64,000 nucleotides of DNA from Sepioteuthis lessoniana. Taxonomy: Eukaryota; Mollusca; Cephalopoda; Myopsida; Loliginidae. The stretch's first letter is position 1. Each line of letters starts with the position of its first letter. A program made the position numbers and the translations under genes. Location: positions 20,102,060 through 20,166,059 of the forward strand of contig OY757916.1 of assembly GCA_963585895.1 (NCBI GenBank). The letters run 5' to 3'. Positions 43,733 to 54,582 of this stretch are shown here, piece after piece. The notes under the pieces are model-generated. The model made no database searches, was not told the DNA's origin, and saw only the letters and a list, made by a program, of their open reading frames with translations.

Positions 43733-44425
43733 GGTAGCCCAATTTTCTGGGGCTGTAGAATACACTAACTGCATCTCTGCAAAGGGGTAAGAAACTCCCT
43801 TCCTCATCAACGAGTGTCCAGGGCATGACACTAAACCATCTGATGGTATGGCTTCAGTCTTGGAGCTTTGGGAAATGTGGAATACTCCTTCATTGCCATT
43901 ATTCCCAGCATTGGCCCAGCGGTTAGAGTGTTTGCCAATGGCCTGGGAGACCTGGGTTCAATCCCAGGTCGAGTTATACCAAAGACTTTAAAAATGGTAC
44001 TTGATACCACCTTGCTTAACACTCAGCATTATAAGGTACGGTTCAAGGGTAAAGTGGAGCAATCCTGGGAATGGAGTAGCGCCCTCCCCTACACCTTGGT
44101 GTAGTAGCTATCGAAAAGGGAGCCTTCGGGTCACCCTCGACTATGGTCGCTAACTTTACTTTTACTTACTTACATGTAAAGGTCCCATATAAGGATCAGA
44201 TAGAACTATTAAACTGTGTGCAAGCAAACAACTGATGTTAAATTGAATTGTTAGTGTTACATACTTGAAATCATTTAACTGTGCGCAAAGAAATAAGCTC
44301 TAGCTTGTTTAAAATGTTACCTACAAAATATTCATTTATAAATGCTAAATTTAATATATGTATAAACAGGATTTGGTATTAAATAACCTCCAAGATAGAT
44401 ATGCCATAAAAATCCATCCAACCAA
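43733..44425 (+). mobile_element. Retroposon C, interrupted by SINE E
   Basis: The C head runs from 'agcccaattttctggggctg' through 'ggcatgacactaaaccatct' to 'ccattattcccag' at ~43907. After the SINE E it resumes at 'aaggtcccatataaggatc' (~44180), then array units with 'tttaactgtgcgcaaag', then the tail 'gatttggtattaaataacct' ... 'gatatgccataaaaatcc'. About 25-40 bp of C are missing at the SINE site, so the join is not a simple insertion. Confidence 0.75.
43908..44170 (+). mobile_element. SINE group E, copy within retroposon C
   Basis: 'cattggcccagcggttagag' (head), B box 'gggttcaatccca', 'ggtacttgataccacc', 'aatcctgggaatggagtag', 'ccttggtgtagtagctat' and a tail of repeated CTTACTTT. Well preserved. 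Confidence 0.85.
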
Positions 44426-44904
44426 CCATCAATGCAAAGGTCAATTTTACTCTTAAAATAGGCATGTGTTAGCCTGTATAAAATTACCCAAACCCCCATG
44501 TGTGGTATCACAAAGGAATCAGAGTGCTCCAACCTTTTACAGTGTAATAAGATTATTGGAATCCCCAGGACAAGGCCTGTTGTTTTTTAGGCTTCTCAAT
44601 AAGCTAAAATAGACATGAGATCATTTTTTAATGTGATGTGGCATACAGAAAGGAATCCTCTAGTGTTAAGTTTAAAAATTGATTAGATTCTGTTGGTATT
44701 CCCCTTAAGGGCCACCTCAGGCACTGGGCAATAAAACCCAGATTTAACCCCTTTTGGGCAAGAGTGGGGATAGGGGCTGTCTTTAGGGATGGCCTCCTGG
44801 AATCAAGCTATTAACTTTTGGTGCCTTTAGTAACACTTTCTCTAGGGCTTCATTCTCAAAAAAACATTTTGTTTGTACAATTTTGTTTTTTTTAAATAAA
44901 ACCT

Positions 44905-44968
44905 CGAGTAACACTTTGATCTTAGCCAAAGAATACATACTCTGATCCCAGGCAGAAGTGCTGATCCC
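44905..44968 (-). ncRNA. U2 snRNA-like fragment (pseudogene or snRNA-derived repeat)
   Basis: The minus strand reads TTTGGCTAAGATCAAAGTGT, which matches the conserved U2 snRNA 5' region including the branch-point-interacting neighbourhood (TTTTGGCTAAGATCAAGTGT in vertebrates). Upstream on that strand, 'atcagcacttctgcctgg' resembles the U2 start ATCGCTTCTCGGCC with an insertion between. The rest of U2, including the Sm site, is absent, so it is not a functional gene. Confidence 0.4.
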
Positions 44969-45017
44969 TTTCTGAATAATCTTATTTTTTTATGGGCACT
45001 ATGCTAGTGTATGCGTT

Positions 45018-45096
<79 letters not shown>
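45018..45096. repeat. (GT)n-(TA)n-(CA)n compound microsatellite
   Basis: GT units, then about 25 TA units, then CA units. The symmetrical arrangement is a long inverted repeat. Confidence 0.95.
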
Positions 45097-45097
<1 letters not shown>

Positions 45098-45098
<1 letters not shown>

Positions 45099-45389
45099 GA
45101 AGTGTTCATAGTGAAATGGTTATTGATGTACAAAATGGACACAGTGAGCTGAGTTCAAATCTGAATGGGTCTGTTTGCACTTCACTTAGTGCTAACACCG
45201 TTGGGAAAGGTATGCATCCAACTGTTCTCCTTCTAGCTATGTGCAAATGGTAGGGCTGACTGGGCTCTTTAACCATGGTATGGCAACCAGTCTTGGAGAA
45301 GGAAAACTCTAAATTGAAACCTGTTAAACTCAGCTTTAAAAATTAACCTTGTGTTACATTCTGCTTGCATAGAGGGGTCAGTGAGTGTA

Positions 45390-45395
<6 letters not shown>
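45098..45395 (+). mobile_element. SINE group B, copy 3
   Basis: 'agtgaaatggttattgatgt', 'gagttcaaatctgaatg', 'gctaacaccgttgggaaagg', 'ggcaaccagtcttggagaag', 'cctgttaaactcagc' and 'aaccttgtgttacattctgc'. It lies between two microsatellites. Confidence 0.8.
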
Positions 45396-45432
<37 letters not shown>

Positions 45433-45433
<1 letters not shown>

Positions 45434-46610
45434 TTGGATGTTTCATAATTTTTGAAGCAAAATGATCAGGTACAAATAAAGGACCACAAATGTTAGAGTA
45501 ATGGAAATTACAATTATTGAAAGGTAAAAGGATAATATTTTAGGATTTGCAAACATTTAATCTCAAACATGAACCAAAAATGTCAAAATGAGCCCTGAAG
45601 TATATGCTCCAGATGTCAATTGTCCAGAGGAAGAAATCAAGTCTAGTGAGTAAAGTGCCCATTCCACTTCAGCTTTGTGGCTGATGAGACACTTCTTGAA
45701 CTTTTCATGGAGCCATGGCATGGTAACATTGCTGTGTGAGGAGAAGCACTATCTTGCTAGAACCATTGTTCCTTGTTATCAAGGTCTTAACACTACTCGA
45801 GTTCACTCCAGAGCTGCTTAAGTACTGGAATGTAACACTCTTTTGTCATTGTCACTGCATTACTCCGGTCCAATGGTGATATGCTTCAAGGTGATGACGC
45901 ATACAATGCACTTTTTTGAATGCAGAGGGCATCCAACAACTTTGTGAGGGTTCTTGCTTCCCCAAAACACCTAATTAACATTCAAGAGGAAGTGGACTTC
46001 ATCCAAAAACCAGACATCATTCAAGAATTCCTCATCATTGTTGGTTTTTGTGAAAACCACTGGTACATGGCTACCCTCATTTTGGCACTTCATATTGGCC
46101 TGAGTCAGTTGTTGCTTGATTTGGATCCAGTAGGAATAAAGTTTGAGACCATTAATCAGAATGCACTGAACAGAAGATAGAAATTCCAATTTCAAAATCT
46201 TTGTGACAGAGGAGTTATCCTCTGTTGCAATGCTTTGGCTGGACTTTGGTTGACTGACTCTTGAACCCTGGTGATGTTCTTGGATGTTTGGATTGTTATA
46301 AATGGCTTGGATAATGAGGAACTCTTTGCCTTACAATCTTCACAAGCACTTTAAAGTTCTTGACCAACTTGAAGATTTGATTCCTGTTTGGAAATGTGTT
46401 GAAATTGAACTTCTGTATCTTGCTTGAACAATCTTGAGTAATATTTCTTTACACAAAAGATTTGCTCCATTATCTAAGGCATGATTTTGCTATATTAAAT
46501 ATATCCAAATTACTATTTCCTTACAATAGTCTGAAAAGATATTGAGAATAAAATCAACAGGGAAGATCTAAGAGGCTGCTGCCTTGTTTCAACAATTGTG
46601 AAACATCCTG
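45433..46610 (-). mobile_element. Tc1/mariner-superfamily transposon, full length but decayed
   Basis: The ends are inverted repeats: GGATGTTTCATAATTTTTGAA on the left (from 45437) and its near complement ending ACATCCTG at 46610, followed by TA. On the minus strand the region 46195-45971 ends NDVWFLDEVHFLLN, corresponding to the first catalytic Asp block (W(F)TDEAHF in the family). Further motifs follow in shifted frames (WGSKNPHKVV, PLHSKKCIV). Several stops and frame changes are visible, so it is inactive. The length of ~1.18 kb suits a nearly complete element. Confidence 0.8.
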
Positions 46611-46774
46611 TACACTATCTAATTTAACAAAGATCTATATCACTTGCTTGAAGATTTATTTAGTGACATAAATTAGCACTGATATTGGGAAATATTCTCA
46701 AATATGAAAAACATTTTGTGAAATGTACTCCAGTTAAAATTCTTAACTTATTGGTAATTCAATGACTTATCAAA

Positions 46775-48100
46775 AGGGTTTAGAATATGCTGACTGTATC
46801 CCCATGTGAGTTATTAGCGCCCCTCCTCCGAAAAAGGGGTGTCCTAGGTATGACATTAAACTGAATTTGATTGCAGGGCTCTAGTTCTGGAGATTTAGCC
46901 GGTGTGGAGTATCCCTTCATTGCCATTACTCCTGGGTCCACTTTGACCCAAAGTGTTGGCCAAATAGATCTATTCAAAAATTATTAGTATTACTTAGGAA
47001 TACTTATAATTGTATTAACAAATATAATTATCATTATATAGAGATAATTTCATAAAACCATATAATTATTATTATTAGATAGGAATACTTGAAACCTTAT
47101 AACTGTGTGCAAATTCTTTGTATTTGATAGGAATACCATATAATTGTACATAAATTATTATCCTTGGATAAGCTCCATTTCTGGAACTTTAGAGAATGTG
47201 CAGTCTCTGTTTTTCTGCAATTAAACCCAGATCCATTCTAATCCAGTATCTTTTAAGGGTCTCATCTTTGGTTCAAATAGATGTTTGAAAATTATCTGTG
47301 TAATATAATTGCGGAGGGATTTTTTTTTTTTTTTATATTATCATTTTTCGTTTTATATATCTTGTCTTTCAAGTTAGTTAGGCTGAGAACCTTTTGGCTT
47401 AGTGCATGGGTTAGTTAGGTGCACACATTGAGTGCAGGTGTTCACGCGCGCGCGAGGCGGATGTGACAATCACAGATGTCACAATAAAAACCCCAGATAG
47501 GAAATAGGACTGGGGACGTGAATGACATCATGCCCGAAAGCGCCGAAGATTTTGGAATTTGGAAAAAACGGTGAGTTGAGATTCAAGTCTAGAGGAAGGT
47601 AGTCAATTTTTGGTCTTGCCTCAGCGAGACCAGTTGGGGTCTACAAAATGTGCTGCGCGTTTGTTGAGTTAGTGAGTCGAGAGCTGACGATGAACAAACA
47701 GCCAGCATAGTAAGAAATTGTGTCTCTCTCTTCTCATGTCAAAAAACCTTAAACCCAAAAAGGTAATAAAAAGTTTCGTACTTGAACCAATTTCGTGTTT
47801 TTCGGATTCCTATATGCGTATGAACATTTGTGAACGTTTTCCGCATCTGTATAAATATGTCTATTTCACGTACTCATATCTGGCTATGTAACATCTGTAT
47901 ATGATAAAAATACATACAACAGTGTGCAAGCAAATTATTATTATTATTATCAAATAAAATTATTATTACATTGGAGTAATTGAATTCATTTAACAGTATG
48001 CAAATTATGTGTATTAAGAATAGTTACTTGAAGTTGTAATTATTTACCAATTATTAGTTACTGGAAACCATAGAATTGCTTGTAAATTATTGGTATTAGA
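46775..48100 (+). mobile_element. Retroposon C' with a long array, split by a solo LTR
   Basis: The head carries 'ggtatgacattaaactgaat', 'gctctagttctggagattta' and 'tactcctgggtccactttg'. Array units of ~60-70 bp with 'aaaccatataactgtgtgca' run to 47298 and resume after the LTR from 47894 to ~48100. No tail is seen before the reverse C copy that follows. Confidence 0.65.
47299..47893 (+). mobile_element. Solo LTR, family L1, copy e (fossil)
   Basis: TGTAATATAATTGCGGAGGG to ...TGGCTATGTAACA, flanked by a perfect 4-bp TCTG (47295-47298 and 47894-47897). It aligns along its length with the other L1 copies. A T-run makes it slightly longer. No internal region is present. It sits inside a C' retroposon, so it is younger than that copy. 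Confidence 0.9.
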
Positions 48101-48101
48101 T

Positions 48102-48570
48102 AGGTTTGGTTTTATGGCATATCAATCATAGCTGGTTATTTAATGCTGAATCTTGTTTATATAAAAAAATATGATTTGTAAACACATTTTGTAGATACAC
48201 TCAGTTTAATGACCCCACAGTTCTATTTCTAGCAACTCAATTTAGCATAAATCAACGAAGTTAAATGGTTCCAAATATTGCTATGTATCACTAACAGTTC
48301 AATTAAACATCAGTCACTTGTTTACATGCTGTTAAATGATCAAACAGTTCTGTTTCTAACAATTCAGTTTAGCAAAAGTTATTTGTTTGCACTCAGTTTA
48401 AATATCAAACAGTTCTATAAGACCCTATCAGGTGTTACCACTCTGGGTTCAGAGTGGGCCTGGGAGCAATGACAGTGAAGGAGTACTCCTCATTCCCCAA
48501 AGCTCTAGCATTACTAGATCTTCATCATCAGATTGTTTAGTGTCATATCCAGGACATTGGTTGAGGTACA
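48102..48570 (-). mobile_element. Retroposon C, reverse copy
   Basis: The complemented tail 'ttttatggcatatcaatcat' lies at the left, array units with 'cagttctatttctagcaact' follow, and the complemented head at the right ('gtgttaccactctgggtt', 'ccccaaagctctagcattac', 'tgtcatatccaggaca') stops short of the usual start. Confidence 0.75.
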
Positions 48571-48587
48571 TCTCTGCAGAGATAGTA

Positions 48588-49990
48588 GTATAATAGTTAC
48601 TACTGAGGAAAATGGAATTAACAATTCAAATTCAGTTACTAGGAACAACTGTTAGTGTTTCACTTTGTGTTATTGCCCAGTCAGCTGGGGCTGTAGAATA
48701 TGCTGACTACATCACTACAGAGGGGTACGACATACCCCCAACGAGTGTCTTGGATATGACATTAAACCATCTGATGATGAGTCTCTAGTCATTCTGGAGC
48801 TTTGTGGAATGCAGAATACCCCTTCATTGTCATCGCTCCCTGGTTCACTCTGAACCCAGAGTGATACCACCTGATAGGGTCCAATCTATTGGTTAAATAG
48901 AACAGTTTATCATTTACATTGAGTGCAAACAAATGACTTATGTTAAATTGAATTGTTAGAAATAGAACTGTTTGATCATTTAACTGTGTGTAAACAAATG
49001 AGGCTGTTTAATTGAATTGTTAGTGATAGATAGCAAAACTTGGAACCATTTAACTGTATGCAAACAAATGAATAATGTTGAATAGAATTATAAATGTTAG
49101 CAATAATTGAAACCATTTAACTGTAGAAACAATAGCAATACTAGTGTGCAAACAAATTAATTCTAACTCTTTTAAAAATGAAATTACTAACAAACTAATC
49201 TCTTACTTATCATGTATATTTATTTAAATATGTACAATGATGTTAATTATTACTGTTGCATAGCAATGCTTGAAACCGTTTAACTGTGTGCAAAAAAAAT
49301 GTACTTAGGTTTGTTTGAAGATGTTATCAACAAAATGTGTTTACAAATTATATATTTAATGTATAAAAAAGATTTAGTTTTAAATAAGCTACAACGGTTG
49401 ATATGCCATAAAACTAAACCAAACCTATTTGATATACATGTATAAAGAGGATTTGGCATTAAATAACCAACAACTGTTGATATGCCATCAAACCAAACCA
49501 AACCAAACCTATTTGATATATATGTATAAAGAGGATTTGGCATCAAGTAACCTACAATGGTTGATATGCCATAAAACCAAACCTAGCCATATATATTTAA
49601 TATATATATGGATAAAGAAGATTTGGCATTAAATAGCCTACAATGATTGATATGCCATAAAACCAAACCAAACCATGTATATTTAATATATATGTATAAA
49701 GAGAATTTGGTATTAAATAACCTACAATGGTGGATATGCCATAAAACCAAACCAAATCACTTTGTGTTAATGCCTTTGGGAAAAGCCTGAACCCATCTCT
49801 TCTTTAGCCTGCGATTGGGGAATAGTGGGGCAAGTTGAGGCTTTAGTAGGACAACTGGTCTACAAGAAGGAGAACATTAAATACACTCTCCTTACCAATC
49901 TTGGACCATGTATGGCAGGCTAAGGCCTATTACTCTCCATGTATTACAGATCTTAAGGAAAGCCTGAGTCCTGTAATAGATTAAGAAAAA
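48588..49990 (+). mobile_element. SINE group B, copy split by retroposon C
   Basis: The head part (48588-48672: 'gtataatagttactactga', 'attcaaattcagttac', 'tttcactttgtgtta') and the body part (49758-49990: 'atgcctttgggaaaagcctg', 'ggacaactggtctacaagaa') belong to one diverged B copy. They are separated by the 1085-bp retroposon C described next. Confidence 0.75.
48673..49757 (+). mobile_element. Retroposon C with about five tandem 3' tails and a perfect 12-bp target duplication
   Basis: CACTTTGTGTTA occurs at 48661-48672 and again at 49758-49769, so the ends are exact. From 5' to 3': the head 'ttgcccagtcagctgggg' to 'tattggttaaatagaac' (48673-48905); an array of ~65-bp units with 'accatttaactgtgtgcaaa' themes (48905-49300); then about five successive ~80-bp tail modules (49353-49757). 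Each tail module has 'tatgtataaagaggatttgg', 'cattaaataacctacaa' and 'gatatgccataaaacc'. The duplication encloses all of them, so the multi-tail unit was inserted as one piece or expanded in place afterwards. Confidence 0.88.
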
Positions 49991-50290
49991 GGTTGATGGT
50001 ATCTGATTGTATTCTCACTAGGCAGTATGAGTAGGTGATCTAGTGAGTGGTTTTAGCTTGGTGTACTATCAAATCAATTGTTACACTATTTCATTATCAC
50101 ACAAGAGTGAGTTTTCTCCTAAAAATAGTGGTTACATCTAAATATAAACAGGGCTGTGTAGTAGTTGTGAACTCTGACTTTAAATATTATAATATTTATA
50201 CAGTTTTAGTGTAATTTTTTTCATAAAAATGTTTATAATTTTGCTTGCCAATTCAAAAAAATTACATGTATACAAAACACAATTTAACTC

Positions 50291-50341
<51 letters not shown>

Positions 50342-50342
50342 T
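50291..50342. repeat. (GT)n-(TA)n microsatellite
   Basis: About 17 GT units continue into TA units. The two overlapping plus-strand ORFs across it are artefacts. Confidence 0.95.
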
Positions 50343-50584
50343 TATTGGTCATACAACTGGATAAAGGCTTTCTCAGCTGTAGCACAGCTGTTTTTCTTTT
50401 TTTATCTTTTTACAACAGCATGTGTAACATATATTTATTGGACATAAATCAGAGGAATCCCATTGTCATGGTAGCCCAAGGCATTTTAGGAATTCAAATG
50501 ACCATGATTTAAAAAACAAATTTAAATTGGTAATAAGTAAACTACATTTAATCTTTTTTCATGTCCTGAGTATTAAATTAAATT

Positions 50585-51035
50585 ACATCCGGTGGTGAGG
50601 CTCCAGTTCTAAAGCTTTAGGGAGTGTGGAGTACCCACTCATTGTCATTACTCTCAGGTCCACTCTGACTTGAAGTAGTTGTATCTTTTAGGGTTCCATC
50701 TATGGGTTAGATAGATCATTTTAGAAATTATTAGTATTAGATTGGAATACTTAAAACTATATAACTACAAATTATTTGTATTAAGAATAATTACTTGAAG
50801 TTTTAATTGTTTGGTAAGAATTATTATTAGTTTCTTGAAACTATACAACTGTGTGCAAATTATTTGTATTAGATAGGAATACTTGATATCACAGAACTGT
50901 GCAAAAAAAGTCTCTTAAGAAAAAGCTACATAATAAAAATGTTAATATGAACATACAATGAATGCAATTCTTTAACCTCTAGGCATGAAATAACCCTAGA
51001 TAGGTTGATATATTGTTAAAATCAATTGGTCTAAG
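50585..51035 (+). mobile_element. Retroposon C', 5'-shortened copy
   Basis: 'tccggtggtgaggctccagt', 'tactctcaggtccactctga', 'gggttccatctatgggtta', array units with 'gaaactatacaactgtgtgc', and the variant tail 'aggcatgaaataaccctag' ... 'gttgatatattgttaaaatc'. Confidence 0.7.
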
Positions 51036-51112
51036 GGATATCATGGTGATTTATAGAAAGGCTATACAAATAGAGCTTTAGTCTTTGGTATCAAATAAAT
51101 ACTTTCTGGAGG

Positions 51113-51410
51113 TGCCCGTGGTGTAATGATTATCGTTGTAGGAAATGGACACAGCGATATGAGTTCAAATCCTGGACGAGACTGATTGAATTTCACATAG
51201 TACTAATACCCTTGGGAAAGGTATGAATCCAATTATTCTTCTTCCAGTTATGGGTAAATAGTAGGGCAGACTGGGTTCTTCAGCCTTGGGGAGGCAACTA
51301 GTCTAGCAGAAGGAAAACTCTGAATTCTAACCTGTTAAACTCCACTTAAAAATTGACCTTTTGTCATTTCCTGCCCGAGCAGAGGAGTTGGTAAATATGG
51401 ATAAATACCT
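51113..51410 (+). mobile_element. SINE group B, copy 4
   Basis: 'ggtgtaatgattatcgttgt', 'gagttcaaatcctggacg', 'actaatacccttgggaaagg', 'gcaactagtctagcagaag' and 'cctgttaaactccac'. Complete and well preserved. Confidence 0.85.
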
Positions 51411-51514
51411 TCTTGTTTGTTCTTTGAGATTGTTGAAACCATATAACTGTATGTGAGCAAATGAATATTATTAAATATGAAGAGTTACTTTAAATCATAT
51501 AATTGTCATTACTC

Positions 51515-52411
51515 TCGTATAACCATAATGAATGAAGGGCCATAATGAAGGAATGATGAGACTGTAACACATTCTTTGCAAAAATATAAGCCTCTGATCT
51601 TTATTACTCAAAAGGTCTGAAATTGGCTGTAAGTGTGAGAGAGAGACTGAGATGAAGGATGCGAACACAGACTGATGGAGGTCTGCTGTATTGACCTTTT
51701 CTTAACCCATGTAGTGATTCCATGTTCAGGGCCTTACATCTTTGCTTCTTTTGTTGCATATTGACCCTTGACCGAGTCGTCAATCAAAATATTTTCTGCA
51801 CAAGATGCACCTGTGGAAATAAGTGGAAGTGTCACATAGTTGAATGGAAATCCTGGGCATGATTATATGCAGATACCCACATGAGAATCTCAGTCGGAGA
51901 CTCAGTCTGGAGTGTGGCAGTCTCAGCTTGCAGCAGAAGAGATTCGGTTAGCGCCAGTGAGTGGCTGGGTGCTCTGCTGGGGCAGTGTTCCCCAGAGCAG
52001 CTAAGAGGAAGTTATGGGTCAATATAGCAATCTGTCTCTCTCTCTCACACACCTATAGAAGCTTTGACCCCTTTCAAGAATAAAGTACGAGGGTTATATT
52101 TTTATATAACCAAGTGTTGTAGTTCTTCCACTCATCATGAGTATATAACACTTTGATGGGAGCTTCTCAACTGGGTTCTGCCAGAGGCCACCTAGCCCCC
52201 ACCCCCTTTGGGCACTTGCTGCTCTCTGAATCTTTTCAGCCTGACCAACTGCAACTGACCTTTCTATCTGTGGGTACCTGTGTATATATAATTTCATAAC
52301 ACCTGCTACTTCCGGTTGTCAACCCTTGTGAGCTGTTCTCTTGTTTACACTGCTGGAATATCCTGTTTAAAGATTCCTACTTGAAGGGTCTGTCAAAGGT
52401 CAATATGCAAC
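51515..52411 (-). mobile_element. Solo LTR, family L2, copy d (fossil), itself split by another L2 LTR
   Basis: A reverse-orientation L2 LTR, diverged from copies a and b. The left part 'cgtataaccataatg' to ~51751 has an AATAAA in its own orientation near 51600; the right part runs from 52155 to 'ggtcaatatgcaac'. About 493 bp belong to this LTR once the inner one is discounted. No internal region is present. Confidence 0.65.
51752..52150 (+). mobile_element. Solo LTR, family L2, copy c (fossil), nested in copy d
   Basis: TGTTGCATATTGACC to ...GAGTATATAACA in plus orientation, flanked by a perfect 4-bp CTTT (51748-51751 and 52151-52154). 'ttcaagaataaagtacgagg' provides the AATAAA. Insertion order: C' retroposon first, then copy d, then copy c. 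Confidence 0.8.
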
Positions 52412-52569
52412 ACTCCTATGTTCACTCTAACCTTGAGTGGTAGTATTAGTTAGGGTTCCATCTATTAGTCAAATAGATCTGTGTGAAAATTATTTGTATT
52501 GGATAGAAATAGGTGAAACCATATAACCATGTGCAGATTATTTGTATTCAATATAAATACTTGATATCA

Positions 52570-52811
52570 TATAAGTAAGTAAAGTTGGTGACCTTAGTCA
52601 AGGGTGACCCAAAGGCTCCCTTTTTGATAGCTACTACACCAAGGTGTAGGGGAGAGCACTACTCCTTTCCCTGGATTGCTCCTCTTTACCCTTGATCTTT
52701 ACTTTATAATGCTGAGTGTTAAGCAAGGAGGTATCAAGTACCATTTTTTGAGTCTTTAGTATGACTTGACCAGAGATTGAACCCAGGTCTCCTGAGCCAT
52801 TGGCGAAATGC
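52570..52811 (-). mobile_element. SINE group E, complete reverse copy
   Basis: In reverse: CTTACTTT-type tail, 'tagctactacaccaaggtgt', 'cctttccctggattgctcc', 'taatgctgagtgttaagcaa', 'ggtatcaagtacc', the B box complement 'gattgaacccaggtct' and the A-box side near 52800. Confidence 0.85.
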
Positions 52812-53040
52812 AAGCATAATGTTACACAAAGGCAATTTTTAGGCCGAGTTTAACATGTTTGAATTCTGAGTTTTCCTTCTTTGAGATTGGTTGCTTTATG
52901 TACCAAGGTTAAAGAGCAAAGTATACTCTACAGTTTACCAAAAGTTGGAGGGAGAATATTTGGATTTATACCTTTTGCTAGGAAATTAGTGCTTTGTGAA
53001 ATGCAAACAGCCTAGTCAATAATTTGAACTTGGGTCACTC
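52812..53040 (-). mobile_element. SINE group B, 5'-truncated reverse copy
   Basis: The complement of the B body is readable ('gagtttaacatgtttgaatt', 'gagttttccttctttgagat', 'tataccttttgctaggaaat', 'agtgctttgtgaaatgcaaa'). The tRNA-like A box is missing. Confidence 0.7.
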
Positions 53041-53048
53041 ATATATAT

Positions 53049-53212
53049 ATATATATTGTCATCCACAGACAGACTGTTTTGTTCTATCAGAACTCTTCAG
53101 TGTGGCTAGACATGCAGGACGCTCGAAGCCGGGATCGAAACCCGTCCAACTTTACGTTAGACTAAGTTTCAGACCTCTCGGCCACCAAGCGGACCACGTT
53201 GGCTAAGGGAAT
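53049..53212 (-). mobile_element. tRNA-headed SINE, group F
   Basis: The minus strand begins GGTCCGCTTGGTGGCCGAGA (an A box of the tRNA-Ser/Leu style) and has GGGTTTCGATCCCGGC as B box. A ~85-bp body follows ('agccacactgaagagttctg') and it ends in a TA microsatellite. The acceptor arms do not pair, so it is not a tRNA gene. It is the only copy in the window. Confidence 0.65.
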
Positions 53213-53572
53213 TTATAAGGTATTTATTTTAGCAACAGCAGCCTTTGTTTAAATTTTTTATACCCTATCGGCTACCAGAGTGCTCAATTCTTTCGAAGAG
53301 CTTTGCATTACACTATCGGCGGCCGACAATTCCTTTGCCAGAGTGCTCACACATCTGGAGAGGTCCAACTGTGAGAAGATGAAAGTGTGTTGTTGATTTG
53401 CTCTTTGGTAAGCATTTGTACCACCACTTGTTTTCAATATTTCTGAAAAGTATAGTTGGTCCTATACAAGTTTTCACCACTATAATCACATTGTTTATGT
53501 GAGTCACCTGGCAGCTCAGCCCAGTGTTGTATTACTTCACCATCTTACCAAAGAAACAGTCCACTGGCAAGA
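53213..53572. other. Unassigned stretch
   Basis: It includes a CpG-containing patch at 53268-53360 with two similar segments ('accagagtgctca' and 'gccagagtgctcac'). No gene or mobile-element identity is recognised. Confidence 0.35.
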
Positions 53573-53957
53573 TGGCCCTGTCAGCTGGGGCTGTAGAATA
53601 CTCTAACTGCATCTCTTTAGAAGGTAAGATTCTCCCAACAGGTGTCCTGGATATGAAACTAAACAATCTGATGGTGAGGCTCCAGTAATGCTGGAGTTTT
53701 GGGGAATGCGGAGGACCCCTTTATTGCCATCGTTCCCAGGTCCACTCAGGCCTGGAGTAGTAGCACCTGATAGGGTCCTATCTGTGGGTCAAATAGAACT
53801 AAACAGTGTACTTATGCTAATCTGAATTGTTTGAAATAGAACTGCTTTTGACAGTTAAACTGAATTGTTTGAAATGGAACTGTTTATATGTATAAAAATG
53901 GATTTGGCATTAAATAACGTACAATGTTTGATATGCCATAAAACCAAACCAAACCAA
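53573..53957 (+). mobile_element. Retroposon C, compact full-length copy with target duplication
   Basis: CCACTGGCAAGA (53561-53572) and CCACTGACAAGA (53959-53970) flank the element. Head 'ccctgtcagctggggctgta', a very short array ('tgtttgaaatagaactg' twice), then the tail 'gatttggcattaaataacgt' ... 'gatatgccataaaacc' with AAACCAAACC repeats. The array here is the shortest in the window. Confidence 0.85.
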
Positions 53958-54582
53958 TCCACTGACAAGAGTGTAAAATAATAGGGACAGGTAAAGGATA
54001 TTACTGGGTGTTTCTAGCTTGTACTTTACACAGTGGCAGAATTTTTATCTTTATATTTCCTTTCTATTTAGAGTGACTTCTATTTGGTCTGCACAAATAT
54101 CATCTCTCACTTTGCTATTTTAGTATTTTTTGGCTGCTAAAGTTTCACTGTCTCTAGAAACGTTATTAAAATTGGAAAAACCATTTCAAAATGCTTATTT
54201 TAAAAATAATATAGTGGCTTTTCCATTTATAAATGGACAAACATATTGAAAAGTATGGTTGACAAATGTACATACCCTTCAACTTCCTCAAAAACTCTCG
54301 TTAAAACTATCTTTTTATATCTGACTGACTAAAAAGCTATTCCTTTAGGATGAAGATAAAAATGAAGGAATTTTTTCTTTTTTATATTGTCAATAAATTT
54401 GATAAAATTTTCCATTTGAAAGGGTTATATGATTGACTTTAGGAACACAAGTGCCAATAATTTGACCTTCACAATTTCTTAAAAAGTTTTTAACTTAGTG
54501 TAAATATTTTAACAGCATTCTTAGTCATTAATTTTGGGTTTTTATACTATTTTTGATTGACTTTGCTGACTTTTTAAAATCA

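Larger units (their letters stand above)
51425..52568 (+). mobile_element. Retroposon C' fragment hosting nested LTRs
   Basis: 'gaaaccatataactgtatg' and 'cataattgtcattactc' on the left continue on the right as 'ctcctatgttcactctaacc', 'agggttccatctattagtc' and 'accatataaccatgtgcag'. ACTC at the left join and ACTC at the right join fit a 4-bp duplication made by the outer LTR. Confidence 0.65.
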
